DNA of 64,000 nt from Nakamurella multipartita DSM 44233. Lineage in GTDB: Bacteria > Actinomycetota > Actinomycetes > Mycobacteriales > Nakamurellaceae. The notes below the pieces were generated by a model, which saw nothing but the letters and a program-made list of their open reading frames with translations, was not told where the DNA came from and made no database searches. This document shows positions 39,844-48,060 of the stretch, piece after piece. A program made the translations under genes and the position numbers. Location: the NCBI RefSeq assembly GCF_000024365.1, contig NC_013235.1:4154001-4218000 (forward strand), in the 5' to 3' direction. How positions within the stretch are numbered: the stretch's first letter is position 1; the number at the start of each line of letters is the position of its first letter.

Positions 39844-40464
39844 ATGAGCTACCCCGCCGCGGGCGTACCCGCCCCACCCCCGCCCCGAGGCAAGGGCATG
39901 CTGATCACCGGAGCCGTCCTGCTGGGGCTGGGCATCGTGGGGATCGTGCTGGGCATCGTGATGACCGTCAACGCGGCCACCTCGCTGCTGAGCAAGATCG
40001 GCGCCGCACAGACCGCGCCGGCCACCTTCACCAGCCAGCTCGACGGCGGCAGCACCTACGCGGTGTACGAGGCCACCCAGGGCACCGGCGCCGCGACCAC
40101 GGTGCAGCCCACCGCCATCAGCGTGACCGGCCCGTCGGGCGCGGTCACGGTCAGCAAGACCGGCGCGACCGTGAACAGCGTGGGCGATAACAACCAGAAC
40201 TACGCCGAGGTCGCGCTCTTCACGCCGCCGACGACGGGCAGCTACACCATCACGGTGGCCGGTAACGGCGCGGTGGTCGCGGTGGCCCCGGCCCTGTCGA
40301 CCGCGGCCAAGGGGTTCGCCTGGATCGTGGCGGTCATCTTCGGCGGGCTGTTCGCCGTGGTCGGCCTGATCCTGCTCATCATCGGTGCAGTCCGCCGTTC
40401 GTCGTCACGGCGCGCGCAACCGAGCCAGTTCGGCGGCCCGCCCGGCGCCGCCCCCGCTCGCTGA
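39844..40464 (+). CDS. Membrane protein with extracytoplasmic domain, function unknown
   Basis: A 206-residue protein. A short Pro-rich cytoplasmic start (Y-P-A-A-G-V-P-A-P-P-P-P) leads to a transmembrane helix at about 20-42. A Thr/Gly/Ala-rich beta-like external domain follows (about 45-150), then a second helix (about 156-180) and a basic tail. The ATG at 39844 has GGAGGA eight bases upstream. I do not recognise the family; a soluble-domain fold cannot be named from the sequence. Confidence 0.72.
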   Translation: MSYPAAGVPAPPPPRGKGMLITGAVLLGLGIVGIVLGIVMTVNAATSLLSKIGAAQTAPATFTSQLDGGSTYAVYEATQGTGAATTVQPTAISVTGPSGAVTVSKTGATVNSVGDNNQNYAEVALFTPPTTGSYTITVAGNGAVVAVAPALSTAAKGFAWIVAVIFGGLFAVVGLILLIIGAVRRSSSRRAQPSQFGGPPGAAPAR

Positions 40465-40503
40465 CCGCTCGACACCACCTTCGTACACCTGTTCTAATGA
40501 TGC

Positions 40504-40779
40504 ATGCTGACGCCGCGGGAGTTCGGACTCTCCACCCGCCACTACCGCGTCCGGGGACAGCAGCTCGCCGAGGCGATGCCCGATCGGTGTCCCAACGGTC
40601 ATCCGTTGGGCACCGACACGGTGCTGATCGGCAACCATCCGTGCGTGGCCTGCACCGGAACCGGCCACCGCACGTGGCGCTGCCGGGAGTGTGACGCCTG
40701 CTGGATCTGGCCCGCCTGCGCCAGCCGGCCGCAGTGGCCCGAGTGGCCGGGCGACGAGGGCGTCGTCAGCGCACCCTGA
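40504..40779 (+). CDS. Small Cys-rich zinc ribbon-like protein
   Basis: A 91-residue protein with Cys at C-P-N-G-H, C-V-A-C, C-R-E-C and a further C-W and A-C-A. The paired C-x2-C units suggest one or two zinc ribbons. It is rich in Trp and His. No good Shine-Dalgarno precedes the ATG at 40504, so the start is uncertain. Between 40780 and 40999 I see no gene. Function is unknown. Confidence 0.55.
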   Translation: MLTPREFGLSTRHYRVRGQQLAEAMPDRCPNGHPLGTDTVLIGNHPCVACTGTGHRTWRCRECDACWIWPACASRPQWPEWPGDEGVVSAP

Positions 40780-40999
40780 TCGGGTCCCCCACCAGCCGCG
40801 CGGCGGAGTCCAGGGCCGCCACGTCGACGACGGGCGCCCGACCGTCGGGCGGGGACATCACACACCGGTCAGACCCCCGAACCCCTCACCGTGATTGACA
40901 GCGGGCTGCATATCCTGCCGGTCCGAGCGTCATCGACGGCGCAGGCCGGTCCTATGCTCTCGGCCAGAGCAGGGCATCGTCATTCCGGCGGGAGGTGCC

Positions 41000-42187
41000 A
41001 TGAACGGGGCCCGCGCGCCGGAGCCGACCGACGCGGTCCGGCCGAGCCTGGCGACGGTGCTGCGCTCCTGGGGCTGGATCGGCTGCGTCGGCTTCGGCGG
41101 GCCACCCACCCACATCCGGATGCTGCGCGAGCTGTGCGTAAACCGGCGGCGCTGGCTGACCGCGGTCGAGTTCGAGGACGCGGTCGCCGCCTGCAACCTG
41201 CTCCCTGGGCCGGCCTCGACCCAGCTGGCGATCTTCTGCGCCTGGCGGGTCCGGGGCCGGCTGGGCGCGCTGGTCGGCGGTCTCGCGTTCATCGTGCCCG
41301 GCCTGATCGTCATCCTGGCCCTGGCCGGGCTGTTCCTGGCCCAGGACCCGCCACGCTGGGTGCTCGGCGCCGGGGCGGGCGCCGGCGCCGCGGTCGCCGC
41401 GGTGGCCGTGCACGCGGCGGCCGATCTGCTTCCCCCCAGCTGGCGGCGGGCCCGGGACGTCGGCCGGGCCCGCCTGGCGCGTTGGGTCGGCTACGTCCTG
41501 GCCGGGGTACTGGCGGCGGCGACCGTCGGGCCGTGGGTGGTGCTCGTGCTGCTGGCCTGCGGCGTCGTCGAGTTGACCGCCCGCCTCCCCCGCGAGAACC
41601 GGCCGACGGCCATGCTCGCGGCGCCGATGATGGCCACCGGGGCGAGCGCCGGCGTCCTGGCCGCGGTGGCCTGGGTGGCGTTCAAGGTCGGGGCGCTGTC
41701 CTACGGGGGCGGCTTCGTGATCATCCCGTTGATGCAGGCCGACGCGGTCGATCGCTACCACTGGATGACCGACGGGCAATTCCTCAACGCCGTCGCCCTT
41801 GGCCAGATCACCCCGGGTCCGGTGGTGCAGACGGTGGCGGTCGTCGGGTACGCGGCCGCCGGACTCACCGGCGGCCTGCTGGCCTCCGCCGTCGCGTTCG
41901 CCCCGTCGTTCCTGCTGATCCTGGCCGGGGCCCGGCACTTCGACCGGCTGCGGGCCAACGCGGGCGCCCGGGCGTTCCTCGACGGGGCCGGCCCGGCGGC
42001 GATCGGGGCCATCGCCGGCTCGGCGGTCAGCCTGGCCCGGGCCCTGTCCCAGCCGTGGCAGTTCTGCGTGCTGGCCGGCGCGGCGATCCTGATCCTGGGT
42101 CTGCGCCGCGGGGTCGTGCCCACCCTGCTCGCCGCCGCGGGTGCGGGCGTACTCCTGACCGCGGTGGGGCTGCCCCTGCCCGGCTGA
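41000..42187 (+). CDS. chrA: Chromate ion transporter, long-chain ChrA family
   Basis: A 395-residue membrane protein with two homologous CHR domains. The first contains G-F-G-G-P-P-T-H-I and N-L-L-P-G-P-A-S-T-Q. The second contains G-A-L-S-Y-G-G-G-F-V-I-I-P and Q-I-T-P-G-P-V-V-Q-T. These are the conserved motifs of ChrA proteins, which export chromate and possibly sulfate or other oxyanions. The ATG at 41000 has a perfect GGGAGGTG upstream; upstream in-frame starts are rejected for that reason. The chromate specificity is a family label only. Confidence 0.9.
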   Translation: MNGARAPEPTDAVRPSLATVLRSWGWIGCVGFGGPPTHIRMLRELCVNRRRWLTAVEFEDAVAACNLLPGPASTQLAIFCAWRVRGRLGALVGGLAFIVPGLIVILALAGLFLAQDPPRWVLGAGAGAGAAVAAVAVHAAADLLPPSWRRARDVGRARLARWVGYVLAGVLAAATVGPWVVLVLLACGVVELTARLPRENRPTAMLAAPMMATGASAGVLAAVAWVAFKVGALSYGGGFVIIPLMQADAVDRYHWMTDGQFLNAVALGQITPGPVVQTVAVVGYAAAGLTGGLLASAVAFAPSFLLILAGARHFDRLRANAGARAFLDGAGPAAIGAIAGSAVSLARALSQPWQFCVLAGAAILILGLRRGVVPTLLAAAGAGVLLTAVGLPLPG

Positions 42188-42291
42188 CCATCCGGAGAAT
42201 TCAGGTGAGGTGGCGTGTCGAGAACGGCCGACCGGCTCCGCTCCCCTGATACCGGCCTCCCCCGGCGAGGCCCACCACGAAGGAGATCACG

Positions 42292-42702
42292 ATGCCGAAG
42301 TATCTGTTGCTCAAGCACTACCGCGGCGGCCCGGCGGCGCACCGCCCCGTGCCCCCGATGGACCAGTGGGACCCGCAGGACGTGGAGGCGCACATCGCCT
42401 TCCAGCGGCACGTCAGCGACCTGCTGGCCCGCAACGGCGAGTTCGTCGACGCCCAGGCGCTGACGCCGACCCAGACCTGGGTCCGCTACGGCGGTCCCGG
42501 CGCCGCTCCGGTGAGCACCGACGGCCCGCACCCGGAGACCAGCGATCTGGTCGCCGGCTGGTTCATGATCGACGTGGATTCGCACGAGCGGGCGATCGAA
42601 CTCGCCGCCTACGTCTCGTCCGAGCCGGGCCCGGGCGGCGAACCGCTGTACGAGTGGATCGACGTCCGCGAGGTCATGTCCGAGCTGCCCGCCGGCGACT
42701 GA
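42292..42702 (+). CDS. YCII-related (DGPF) protein
   Basis: A 136-residue protein of the YCII/DGPFAETKE family, a small alpha/beta dimer of unknown chemistry. It has the signature T-D-G-P-H-P-E-T-S-D-L-V-A-G-W-F, a variant of the DGPFxETKE motif. The ATG at 42292 has AAGGAG upstream. It lies 4 bp before the sigma factor gene, the fixed partnership of ECF42-group sigma factors. Confidence 0.88.
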   Translation: MPKYLLLKHYRGGPAAHRPVPPMDQWDPQDVEAHIAFQRHVSDLLARNGEFVDAQALTPTQTWVRYGGPGAAPVSTDGPHPETSDLVAGWFMIDVDSHERAIELAAYVSSEPGPGGEPLYEWIDVREVMSELPAGD

Positions 42703-42706
42703 TCCG

Positions 42707-43900
42707 ATGAACCCTACCGAACCGCCGGCGCCGTCGTGGGACGGGGACGCCCTGCGCGCCCTCGTCCCGCGGGTGCTGGCCGGCCTGGTCCGGCGGGGTG
42801 AGGATTTCGACGCCGCCGAGGACGCGCTGCAGGAGGCGCTGCTGGAGGCGATCCGGGTCTGGCCCGGGCACCCCCCACGGGATGCCCGGGCCTGGTTGAC
42901 GGCCGTCGCGACCCGGCGGCTCATCGACGCCCGGCGCAGCGCCGCCGCCCGCGCTCGCCGCGAGGTGACCGATCAGGTCCAGCCGGTGCCGGGCGCGACC
43001 GAGAACGGCGATGACACGCTGCTGCTGCTGTTCTGCTGCTGCCATCCCGAACTCGCCCCCGCGTCCCAGATGGCGCTGGCCCTGCGGGCCGTCGGCGGTC
43101 TGACCACCCGGGAGATCGCCGACGCCTTCTACGTCCCGGAAGCGACGATGGCGCAACGGATCAGCCGGGCCAAGCGCACCCTGCGCGGGCGCCGGCTCGA
43201 CCGGCCCGGCGACCTGGCCGTCGTGCTGCGGGTGCTGTACCTGATCTATTCGACGGGTCACCACGAGCGGGTGGACCTGGCCGGGGAGGCGATCCGGCTC
43301 ACCCGCCAGCTCACCCTGGGCACCGACGAGCCCGAGGCGCACGGCCTGCTGGCGCTGATGCTGCTCAACCACGCCCGGTCGGCGGCCCGCGTGGACGCGG
43401 ACGGGCGGATCGTCACCCTCGATCGGCAGGATCGCGGCCGGTGGGACACCCGGCAGATCGCCGAGGGCGTGCGGGTCCTGCAATCGGCGTTGGCCGCGCA
43501 GCGACCCGGCCGCTACCAGATCGAGGCGGCGATCGCCGCCCTGCACGACGACGCCGTCGATGCCGCGGAGACCGACTGGCCGCAGATCCTTGCCTGGTAC
43601 GACGATCTGGTCGCCCTCACCGACGATCCACGGCGTCAGGATCCGGCCGCCGTGCTGGGGCGGGCGGTTGCCGTCGGCCACGTGCTGGGCGCGTCCGCCG
43701 GGCTGCGCGAGACCGAACGGCTGCGCGAGGTCATCGGCGAGCGGCATCGCTGGCACGCGGTCCGCGGCTATCTCTACGAACTCGGTGGGCAGGGTCCGGC
43801 CGCTGCCGCGGCGTACGCCGAGGCGGCCCGGCGAGCCGGCACCGTCGCCGAACGCGACCACCTGATCCGGCAGGCGGCTCGCATCCGGGCCGCCGGCTAG
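42707..43900 (+). CDS. ECF42-like RNA polymerase sigma factor with TPR-like extension
   Basis: A 397-residue extracytoplasmic-function sigma factor. Regions 2 and 4 lie within the first ~180 residues: D-F-D-A-A-E-D-A-L-Q-E-A and, in region 4, L-T-T-R-E-I-A-D-A-F-Y-V-P-E-A-T-M-A-Q-R. The unusual C-terminal ~200 residues are helical and TPR-like (for example H-G-L-L-A-L-M-L-L-N-H-A-R-S-A-A-R), which is the hallmark of ECF42. No anti-sigma factor is found for this group; the C-terminal domain is thought to control activity. The DGPF gene precedes it by 4 bp. Confidence 0.9.
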   Translation: MNPTEPPAPSWDGDALRALVPRVLAGLVRRGEDFDAAEDALQEALLEAIRVWPGHPPRDARAWLTAVATRRLIDARRSAAARARREVTDQVQPVPGATENGDDTLLLLFCCCHPELAPASQMALALRAVGGLTTREIADAFYVPEATMAQRISRAKRTLRGRRLDRPGDLAVVLRVLYLIYSTGHHERVDLAGEAIRLTRQLTLGTDEPEAHGLLALMLLNHARSAARVDADGRIVTLDRQDRGRWDTRQIAEGVRVLQSALAAQRPGRYQIEAAIAALHDDAVDAAETDWPQILAWYDDLVALTDDPRRQDPAAVLGRAVAVGHVLGASAGLRETERLREVIGERHRWHAVRGYLYELGGQGPAAAAAYAEAARRAGTVAERDHLIRQAARIRAAG

Positions 43901-43906
43901 CGGATC

Positions 43907-44671
43907 TCACGTGGGTGGGCCCGGCCGGGCCTCGAGCGCGTCGAGATCGCGGACGGCATACCGGTGGTGCTCCCACTCCTCGCCGAGGATCACGTGCAGG
44001 CACGAGCGGACGGTTTCGGGATACTCAGGCGCCCAGGGGTTTCGCCGTTCGGCGTCCAGTTCGGATGGGCCGATCGTGGCCAGGAAGTCCCGCACCATGG
44101 TCAGCCGGTCGGCCCGCACGGCCAGCACCTGCGCATACGACGGTGGGGTCGTGGCAAAGACCGTCATGTCGTACCCGTCGGACTCGTACTCGGCGTTCGG
44201 CTGACCGATGGGGTGATAGGGCTGCTCGATCCCGAGAATGGCCCGACCCAACCAGGTGTCGGTGGCCATGATCAGGTGCCGCAGGGTCTGGGCGAAGGAC
44301 CATTCGCCGTCCACGGACTTCTCCACCGTCCCCCGCGGCATCCCTGCGACCCGACCCAGGGTGCCCGCCCAGGTCCGCTCCACCGCGGTCCAGGCCGCGC
44401 GTAGCCCGTCCGGATCGGTGGCCCGCCGCTGGCCGCGCCCGGGAAAGCGGCGGTCGAGTTCGGCCTCGACCAGCGCGGCTACCTCGACACCGTTGACGCG
44501 CAGGGAACTGTCGGCCTCGGACAACCAGGGCGCATCGATGTCCGCGCCGTCCAGCTGGACGCCCCGCATCACCACACCCGACAGATCCGAGCGGGCGAAC
44601 CGCGCACCCCGCAGGTCGGCGTCGACGAACTGCGCCCCGGACAGGTCACCGGACCGGCGCTCAACACCCAT
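43907..44671 (-). CDS. Pentapeptide repeat / DinB family fusion protein
   Basis: A 254-residue protein. The first ~45 residues contain A-D-L-R-G-A-R-F-A-R-S-D-L-S-G pentapeptide-type repeats. The rest is a DinB-like four-helix bundle (about 85-245) with H-L-I-M-A-T and a C-terminal E-E-W-E-H-H-R-Y-A metal-site segment. DinB-family proteins include thiol-dependent transferases, but no specific activity can be assigned. The ATG at 44671 is preceded by AAAGG. It is convergent with the ECF42 gene, 6 bp apart, and divergent from a methyltransferase gene. Confidence 0.82.
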   Translation of the reverse strand: MGVERRSGDLSGAQFVDADLRGARFARSDLSGVVMRGVQLDGADIDAPWLSEADSSLRVNGVEVAALVEAELDRRFPGRGQRRATDPDGLRAAWTAVERTWAGTLGRVAGMPRGTVEKSVDGEWSFAQTLRHLIMATDTWLGRAILGIEQPYHPIGQPNAEYESDGYDMTVFATTPPSYAQVLAVRADRLTMVRDFLATIGPSELDAERRNPWAPEYPETVRSCLHVILGEEWEHHRYAVRDLDALEARPGPPT

Positions 44672-44771
44672 GGCGGCCTTTCTCCCGTCGTCCCCGCCAC
44701 CCACGATGCCAGCGGGCGGCGGTGAGCACCACCGGTGGCGAAACCCGACCGGAGCCGGGACAGTGGGCCCG

Positions 44772-45446
44772 GTGACCAACCCCCTCGACCGCACCGACAG
44801 CACCGCGTCCGCCCCTTCCAGTGGGTATGCCGGCGATCCCGCGGTCCAGGCCGAGTGGGACCGCCGGTACACCGAACGGGACAAGCTGTGGAGCGGCCAA
44901 CCCAACGGCGCCCTGGTCGCCGAGGTCGCCGACCTGGCTCCCGGCCGGGCGCTGGACGTCGGGTGCGGTGAGGGCGCCGACACCATCTGGTTGGCCGGCC
45001 GCGGGTGGGACGTCACCGCACTGGACGTCTCCGGGGTGGCCCTGGAGCGGGCGGCCGAGCATGCCCGGGACGCCGGGGTGGCCGTCACCTGGGTGCATGC
45101 CGATCTGGTGGCCGCCGCGCTCCCGCCGGCCGGTTTCGACCTGGTGGCCGCGCTCTACCCGGCCCTGCCCCGCACTCCCGACGCCGCGGCCGAGCGGGCC
45201 CTGCTGGACGCCGTCGCGCCGGGTGGGGTGCTGCTGTTCGTGCACCACGCCGGGATGGATAGCCGCCCGGCCGACGAGGGCGGGTTCGACCCGGCCGACT
45301 ACGTGTGGCCGGCCATGGTGTCCGCTCGGCTGGACGGCCAGTGGGACGTGCAGGTCGACGAGCAGCGGTCGCGGGTGGCGCCCGACGGCGGCGCCGGCGC
45401 CCACCACACCGACGACGTGGTGCTGCGAGCACGCCGGCGCGGGTAG
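44772..45446 (+). CDS. Class I SAM-dependent methyltransferase
   Basis: A 224-residue Rossmann-fold methyltransferase. SAM motif I is L-D-V-G-C-G-E-G-A-D near residue 60, followed by acidic loop W-D-V-T-A-L-D-V-S. The N-terminal W-D-R-R-Y-T-E-R-D-K-L-W-S-G-Q-P segment resembles thiopurine/tellurite (TehB-like) methyltransferases. Substrate is unknown. The GTG at 44772 is the best start in frame; a longer one would enter the divergent DinB gene. Confidence 0.84.
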   Translation: MTNPLDRTDSTASAPSSGYAGDPAVQAEWDRRYTERDKLWSGQPNGALVAEVADLAPGRALDVGCGEGADTIWLAGRGWDVTALDVSGVALERAAEHARDAGVAVTWVHADLVAAALPPAGFDLVAALYPALPRTPDAAAERALLDAVAPGGVLLFVHHAGMDSRPADEGGFDPADYVWPAMVSARLDGQWDVQVDEQRSRVAPDGGAGAHHTDDVVLRARRRG

Positions 45447-45506
45447 GGCCCCGCCCGGTCGGGCATCGAGATGCAACGCGGGGCAGGCATCGGACCGAGT
45501 AGGGGT

Positions 45507-46067
45507 ATGACGAGACGGGGGACCCCGGCGAGCGGGGCGGCGGTCGGGGTGCTGTTCGAGCGACACCGAGATCGCCTGCGCCGGTACCTGACCGGCCGGG
45601 TCGGGCCCACCCATGCGGACGACCTGCTGTCCGAGGTGTTCCTGGCCGCGTGTCGCCGGTGGTCGTCGTTCGACCCGGATCGGGGCTCCGAGCTCGCCTG
45701 GTTGTTCGGCATCGCCACCACTGCGATCCGCAGCCACGCTCGGGACGAGGCCCGCCACCTGCGCCGAATCCTGGCGCTGAGCGCCGATCGACCTCAGGCA
45801 GGCGGGGCCGACGAGAGCGGTGACCGCGTGGACGCCCAGCGCCGGATCCGCCGACTCCTGCCCGATCTGAAGCTGCTCGACCCGATCGACCGCGACATCC
45901 TGCTGCTTATTGCCTGGGCCGGCCTCAGTCCAGCAGAAGTCGCCCTCTCCCTTGACCTTCCAGCGGCGACTATCCGGTCGCGGCTGCACCGGGCCCGGCG
46001 ACGACTTCGCCGCGTCGATGCCACCCATGACCTCGAGCCCGAACCTTCGGAAGGCGGCACCCGATGA
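45507..46067 (+). CDS. ECF RNA polymerase sigma factor
   Basis: A 186-residue sigma-70 family protein with region 2 (about 18-90: R-V-G-P-T-H-A-D-D-L-L-S-E-V-F and S-E-L-A-W-L-F-G-I-A) and region 4 (about 125-180: L-S-P-A-E-V-A-L-S-L-D-L-P-A-A-T-I-R-S-R). The ATG at 45507 follows a GTAGGGG purine run. Its stop overlaps the ATG of the next gene, a membrane protein that may control it. The ECF group cannot be named from the sequence alone. Confidence 0.87.
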   Translation: MTRRGTPASGAAVGVLFERHRDRLRRYLTGRVGPTHADDLLSEVFLAACRRWSSFDPDRGSELAWLFGIATTAIRSHARDEARHLRRILALSADRPQAGGADESGDRVDAQRRIRRLLPDLKLLDPIDRDILLLIAWAGLSPAEVALSLDLPAATIRSRLHRARRRLRRVDATHDLEPEPSEGGTR

Positions 46068-46789
46068 CTCGCGACGGCGATCTGCAGACCTGGACCGAGG
46101 ACGAACTGGATCGCGCCCTGGACGACCTGTTGGCGCTCAGTTCGGCCGAACCACCGGCCAGCCGAGCAACTCCCGCCCGAGCCGGCCAGTGGCGGTGGGC
46201 CGCGCCGATATTGGCCGCGGCGGCGGTGATCGCGGTGGTGGCCGTCTCGGTCCTCCCCCAGGGCAGGTCGGATGCGGCGGCGGCGCGTGCGCTGTCCGTT
46301 CGGGCCGGCTTCGCCGACGTCGGTGGAGTGCGCTTCCCGGTCCCGGCCGGCTGGACGGTCGCCGTGACCAGCGCCGACGACGACGCCGTGACCGCCTGCG
46401 TTGCGGCCGCCCCGGCGCCGGCCTGCGACGGGGTTCTGATCGTCATGGCCGTCCCCGGAGCACCGGCCCTGTCGTCCGCCACCACGGGCGGGGTGCTCGA
46501 TCCGCGCTGTCCAGGTGGCGGCGGGATCGTGATGGTCGAGCCGACCATCACGCTGGGCGACCGGACCGGCGCACACTACTTCGGCGGCTCCTGTTCGATC
46601 GAAGGCCCGCAGGCGCACGCTTGGGTCACCAACGATCTGTCGCTGGCCATCACCACTCCCAACGGCCGCTGGGCCGACCAAGGCGCCGCCGTGGCCGCCG
46701 GGCTCGATCTGTCGCACTGGCCCCGGGATCCCGGACCCGTGCTGGTGTACCCGACCGTCGCGAGCGGCCTGCTGCAGCCCACCGGTTGA
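46064..46789 (+). CDS. Single-pass membrane protein coupled to ECF sigma factor, possible anti-sigma factor
   Basis: A 241-residue protein with a charged N-terminal region (about 1-42), one transmembrane helix (about 45-66) and an external domain containing four Cys in two close clusters (C-V-A-A-A-P-A-P-A-C and later C-P / C-S). The ATG at 46064 overlaps the sigma factor stop (ATGA), so it is made in step with it. This topology fits an anti-sigma factor, but no zinc anti-sigma HxxxCxxC motif is visible, so the role is inferred from position. Confidence 0.6.
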   Translation: MTRDGDLQTWTEDELDRALDDLLALSSAEPPASRATPARAGQWRWAAPILAAAAVIAVVAVSVLPQGRSDAAAARALSVRAGFADVGGVRFPVPAGWTVAVTSADDDAVTACVAAAPAPACDGVLIVMAVPGAPALSSATTGGVLDPRCPGGGGIVMVEPTITLGDRTGAHYFGGSCSIEGPQAHAWVTNDLSLAITTPNGRWADQGAAVAAGLDLSHWPRDPGPVLVYPTVASGLLQPTG

Positions 46790-46800
46790 GCACACCCACG

Positions 46801-46837
46801 GCGTGTATACACGCGGCGTATACGCCGTGTGTATATT
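46801..46837 (+). promoter_or_regulatory. Twin palindromic operators and leaderless promoter of the padR-ABC operon
   Basis: GCGTGTATACACGC (46801-46814) and CGGCGTATACGCCG (46814-46827) are perfect 14-bp palindromes, each centred on GTATAC and placed 13 bp apart. A TATATT -10 box (46832-46837) follows, ending six bases before the ATG at 46844, so the transcript is probably leaderless. PadR autorepression at these sites is the likely control. Confidence 0.8.
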
Positions 46838-46843
46838 GCTCCC

Positions 46844-47383
46844 ATGTCAGTCTCCCGATCCCTGTTGGGCCTGCTGGACCTGGCCCCCCGCCACGGCTAC
46901 GACCTCAAACGCAGCTACGACGAGCTGTTCGGCAGCGGCCGGCAGCTCGCGTACGGGCAGGTCTATTCCACGCTGTCCCGCTTGTTGAAGAACGGTTTGG
47001 TGAGTGTCGATGGGGTGCAGGCAGGCGAAGGACCGGACCGCAAGCGGTATGCGATCACCGATGCCGGCGTCACGGACCTGGAGTCGTGGCTGCGCACCCC
47101 GGAAAAGCCGGCCGACTACCTGCAGAACACCCTGTACACGAAGGTGGTGCTCGCCCTCATGAGCCACCGGTCGGCCGATCAGATCCTGGACGCGCAGCGC
47201 CGCGAACACCTGGTCAGCATGCGAGAGCTGACCCGCCGCAAGGAATCCGGCGATCTGGCCGACCAGATCATCTGCGACCACGCGCTGCTCCATCTGGAGG
47301 CGGACCTGCGCTGGCTGGAGCTGACCGCGTCGCGGTTGACCGCGCTGGCCGACCGGCTGCCGACCCAAGGAGCCGACAAGTGA
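46844..47383 (+). CDS. PadR family transcriptional regulator
   Basis: A 179-residue repressor with the PadR winged helix at residues 1-80 (L-L-G-L-L-D-L-A-P-R-H-G-Y-D-L-K and Q-V-Y-S-T-L-S-R-L-L-K-N-G-L-V) and a helical C-terminal dimerization domain. The ATG at 46844 is chosen because the -10 box lies just before it; an ATG at 46829 would be within the promoter. It overlaps the ABC ATPase gene by 4 bp and probably represses the operon until an exported compound binds. Confidence 0.9.
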   Translation: MSVSRSLLGLLDLAPRHGYDLKRSYDELFGSGRQLAYGQVYSTLSRLLKNGLVSVDGVQAGEGPDRKRYAITDAGVTDLESWLRTPEKPADYLQNTLYTKVVLALMSHRSADQILDAQRREHLVSMRELTRRKESGDLADQIICDHALLHLEADLRWLELTASRLTALADRLPTQGADK

Positions 47384-48060
47384 GCGAGATCCTACTGTCG
47401 GCAACGGGTATCGAGCGCAGCTTCGGCCAGACCAGGGCGCTGCGGGGCGCCGACCTGACCGTCGAAGCCGGCGAGATCGTCGCGGTGATCGGGCCGTCCG
47501 GGTCGGGCAAGTCGACGCTGTTGCATTGCGCGGCCGGGATCCTGCCGGTGGACGCAGGCACGGTCAGCTACCGCGGCGACGACCTGGCCAGGCTGTCCGA
47601 CCGGGACCGATCACGACTGCGGTTGCGCGAATTCGGCTTCGTCTTCCAGTTCGGCCGGTTGATTCCCGAGCTGACCTGCCGGGACAACGTGGCTGTCCCG
47701 CTGCGGCTGGCCGGGACGGGGCGCCGGGCGGCGCAGTCCGTCGCCGACGAGTGGCTCGGCCGGCTGGATGTCGAGCAGATCGCCGGCCGCCGCCCTGGGG
47801 AGGTCTCCGGCGGGCAGGCGCAGCGGGTCGCGCTGGCCTGCGCGCTGGCACACGGCCCGCGGGTCATCTTTGCCGACGAGCCGACCGGCGCACTGGACTC
47901 GCTGCAGGGCGAGGCGGTCATGCGGCTGCTCACCGCCACGGTGCGGCACACCGGCGCCGCCCTGGTCCTGGTCACGCACGAACCCCGGGTGGCCGCATAC
48001 GCCGACCGCGAGGTCCTCGTCCGCGACGGACGCACCGGCGAGACCCGGGCCGCCGCATGA
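47380..48060 (+). CDS. ABC transporter ATP-binding protein (MacB/LolD-like)
   Basis: A 226-residue ATPase with Walker A G-P-S-G-S-G-K-S-T near residue 38, ABC signature V-S-G-G-Q-A-Q, Walker B V-I-F-A-D-E-P and H-loop T-H-E. It resembles the ATPases of MacB/FtsX-type exporters. The GTG at 47380 overlaps the padR stop and its own stop overlaps the ATG of the permease gene, so the three genes form a coupled operon. Confidence 0.94.
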   Translation: MSEILLSATGIERSFGQTRALRGADLTVEAGEIVAVIGPSGSGKSTLLHCAAGILPVDAGTVSYRGDDLARLSDRDRSRLRLREFGFVFQFGRLIPELTCRDNVAVPLRLAGTGRRAAQSVADEWLGRLDVEQIAGRRPGEVSGGQAQRVALACALAHGPRVIFADEPTGALDSLQGEAVMRLLTATVRHTGAALVLVTHEPRVAAYADREVLVRDGRTGETRAAA

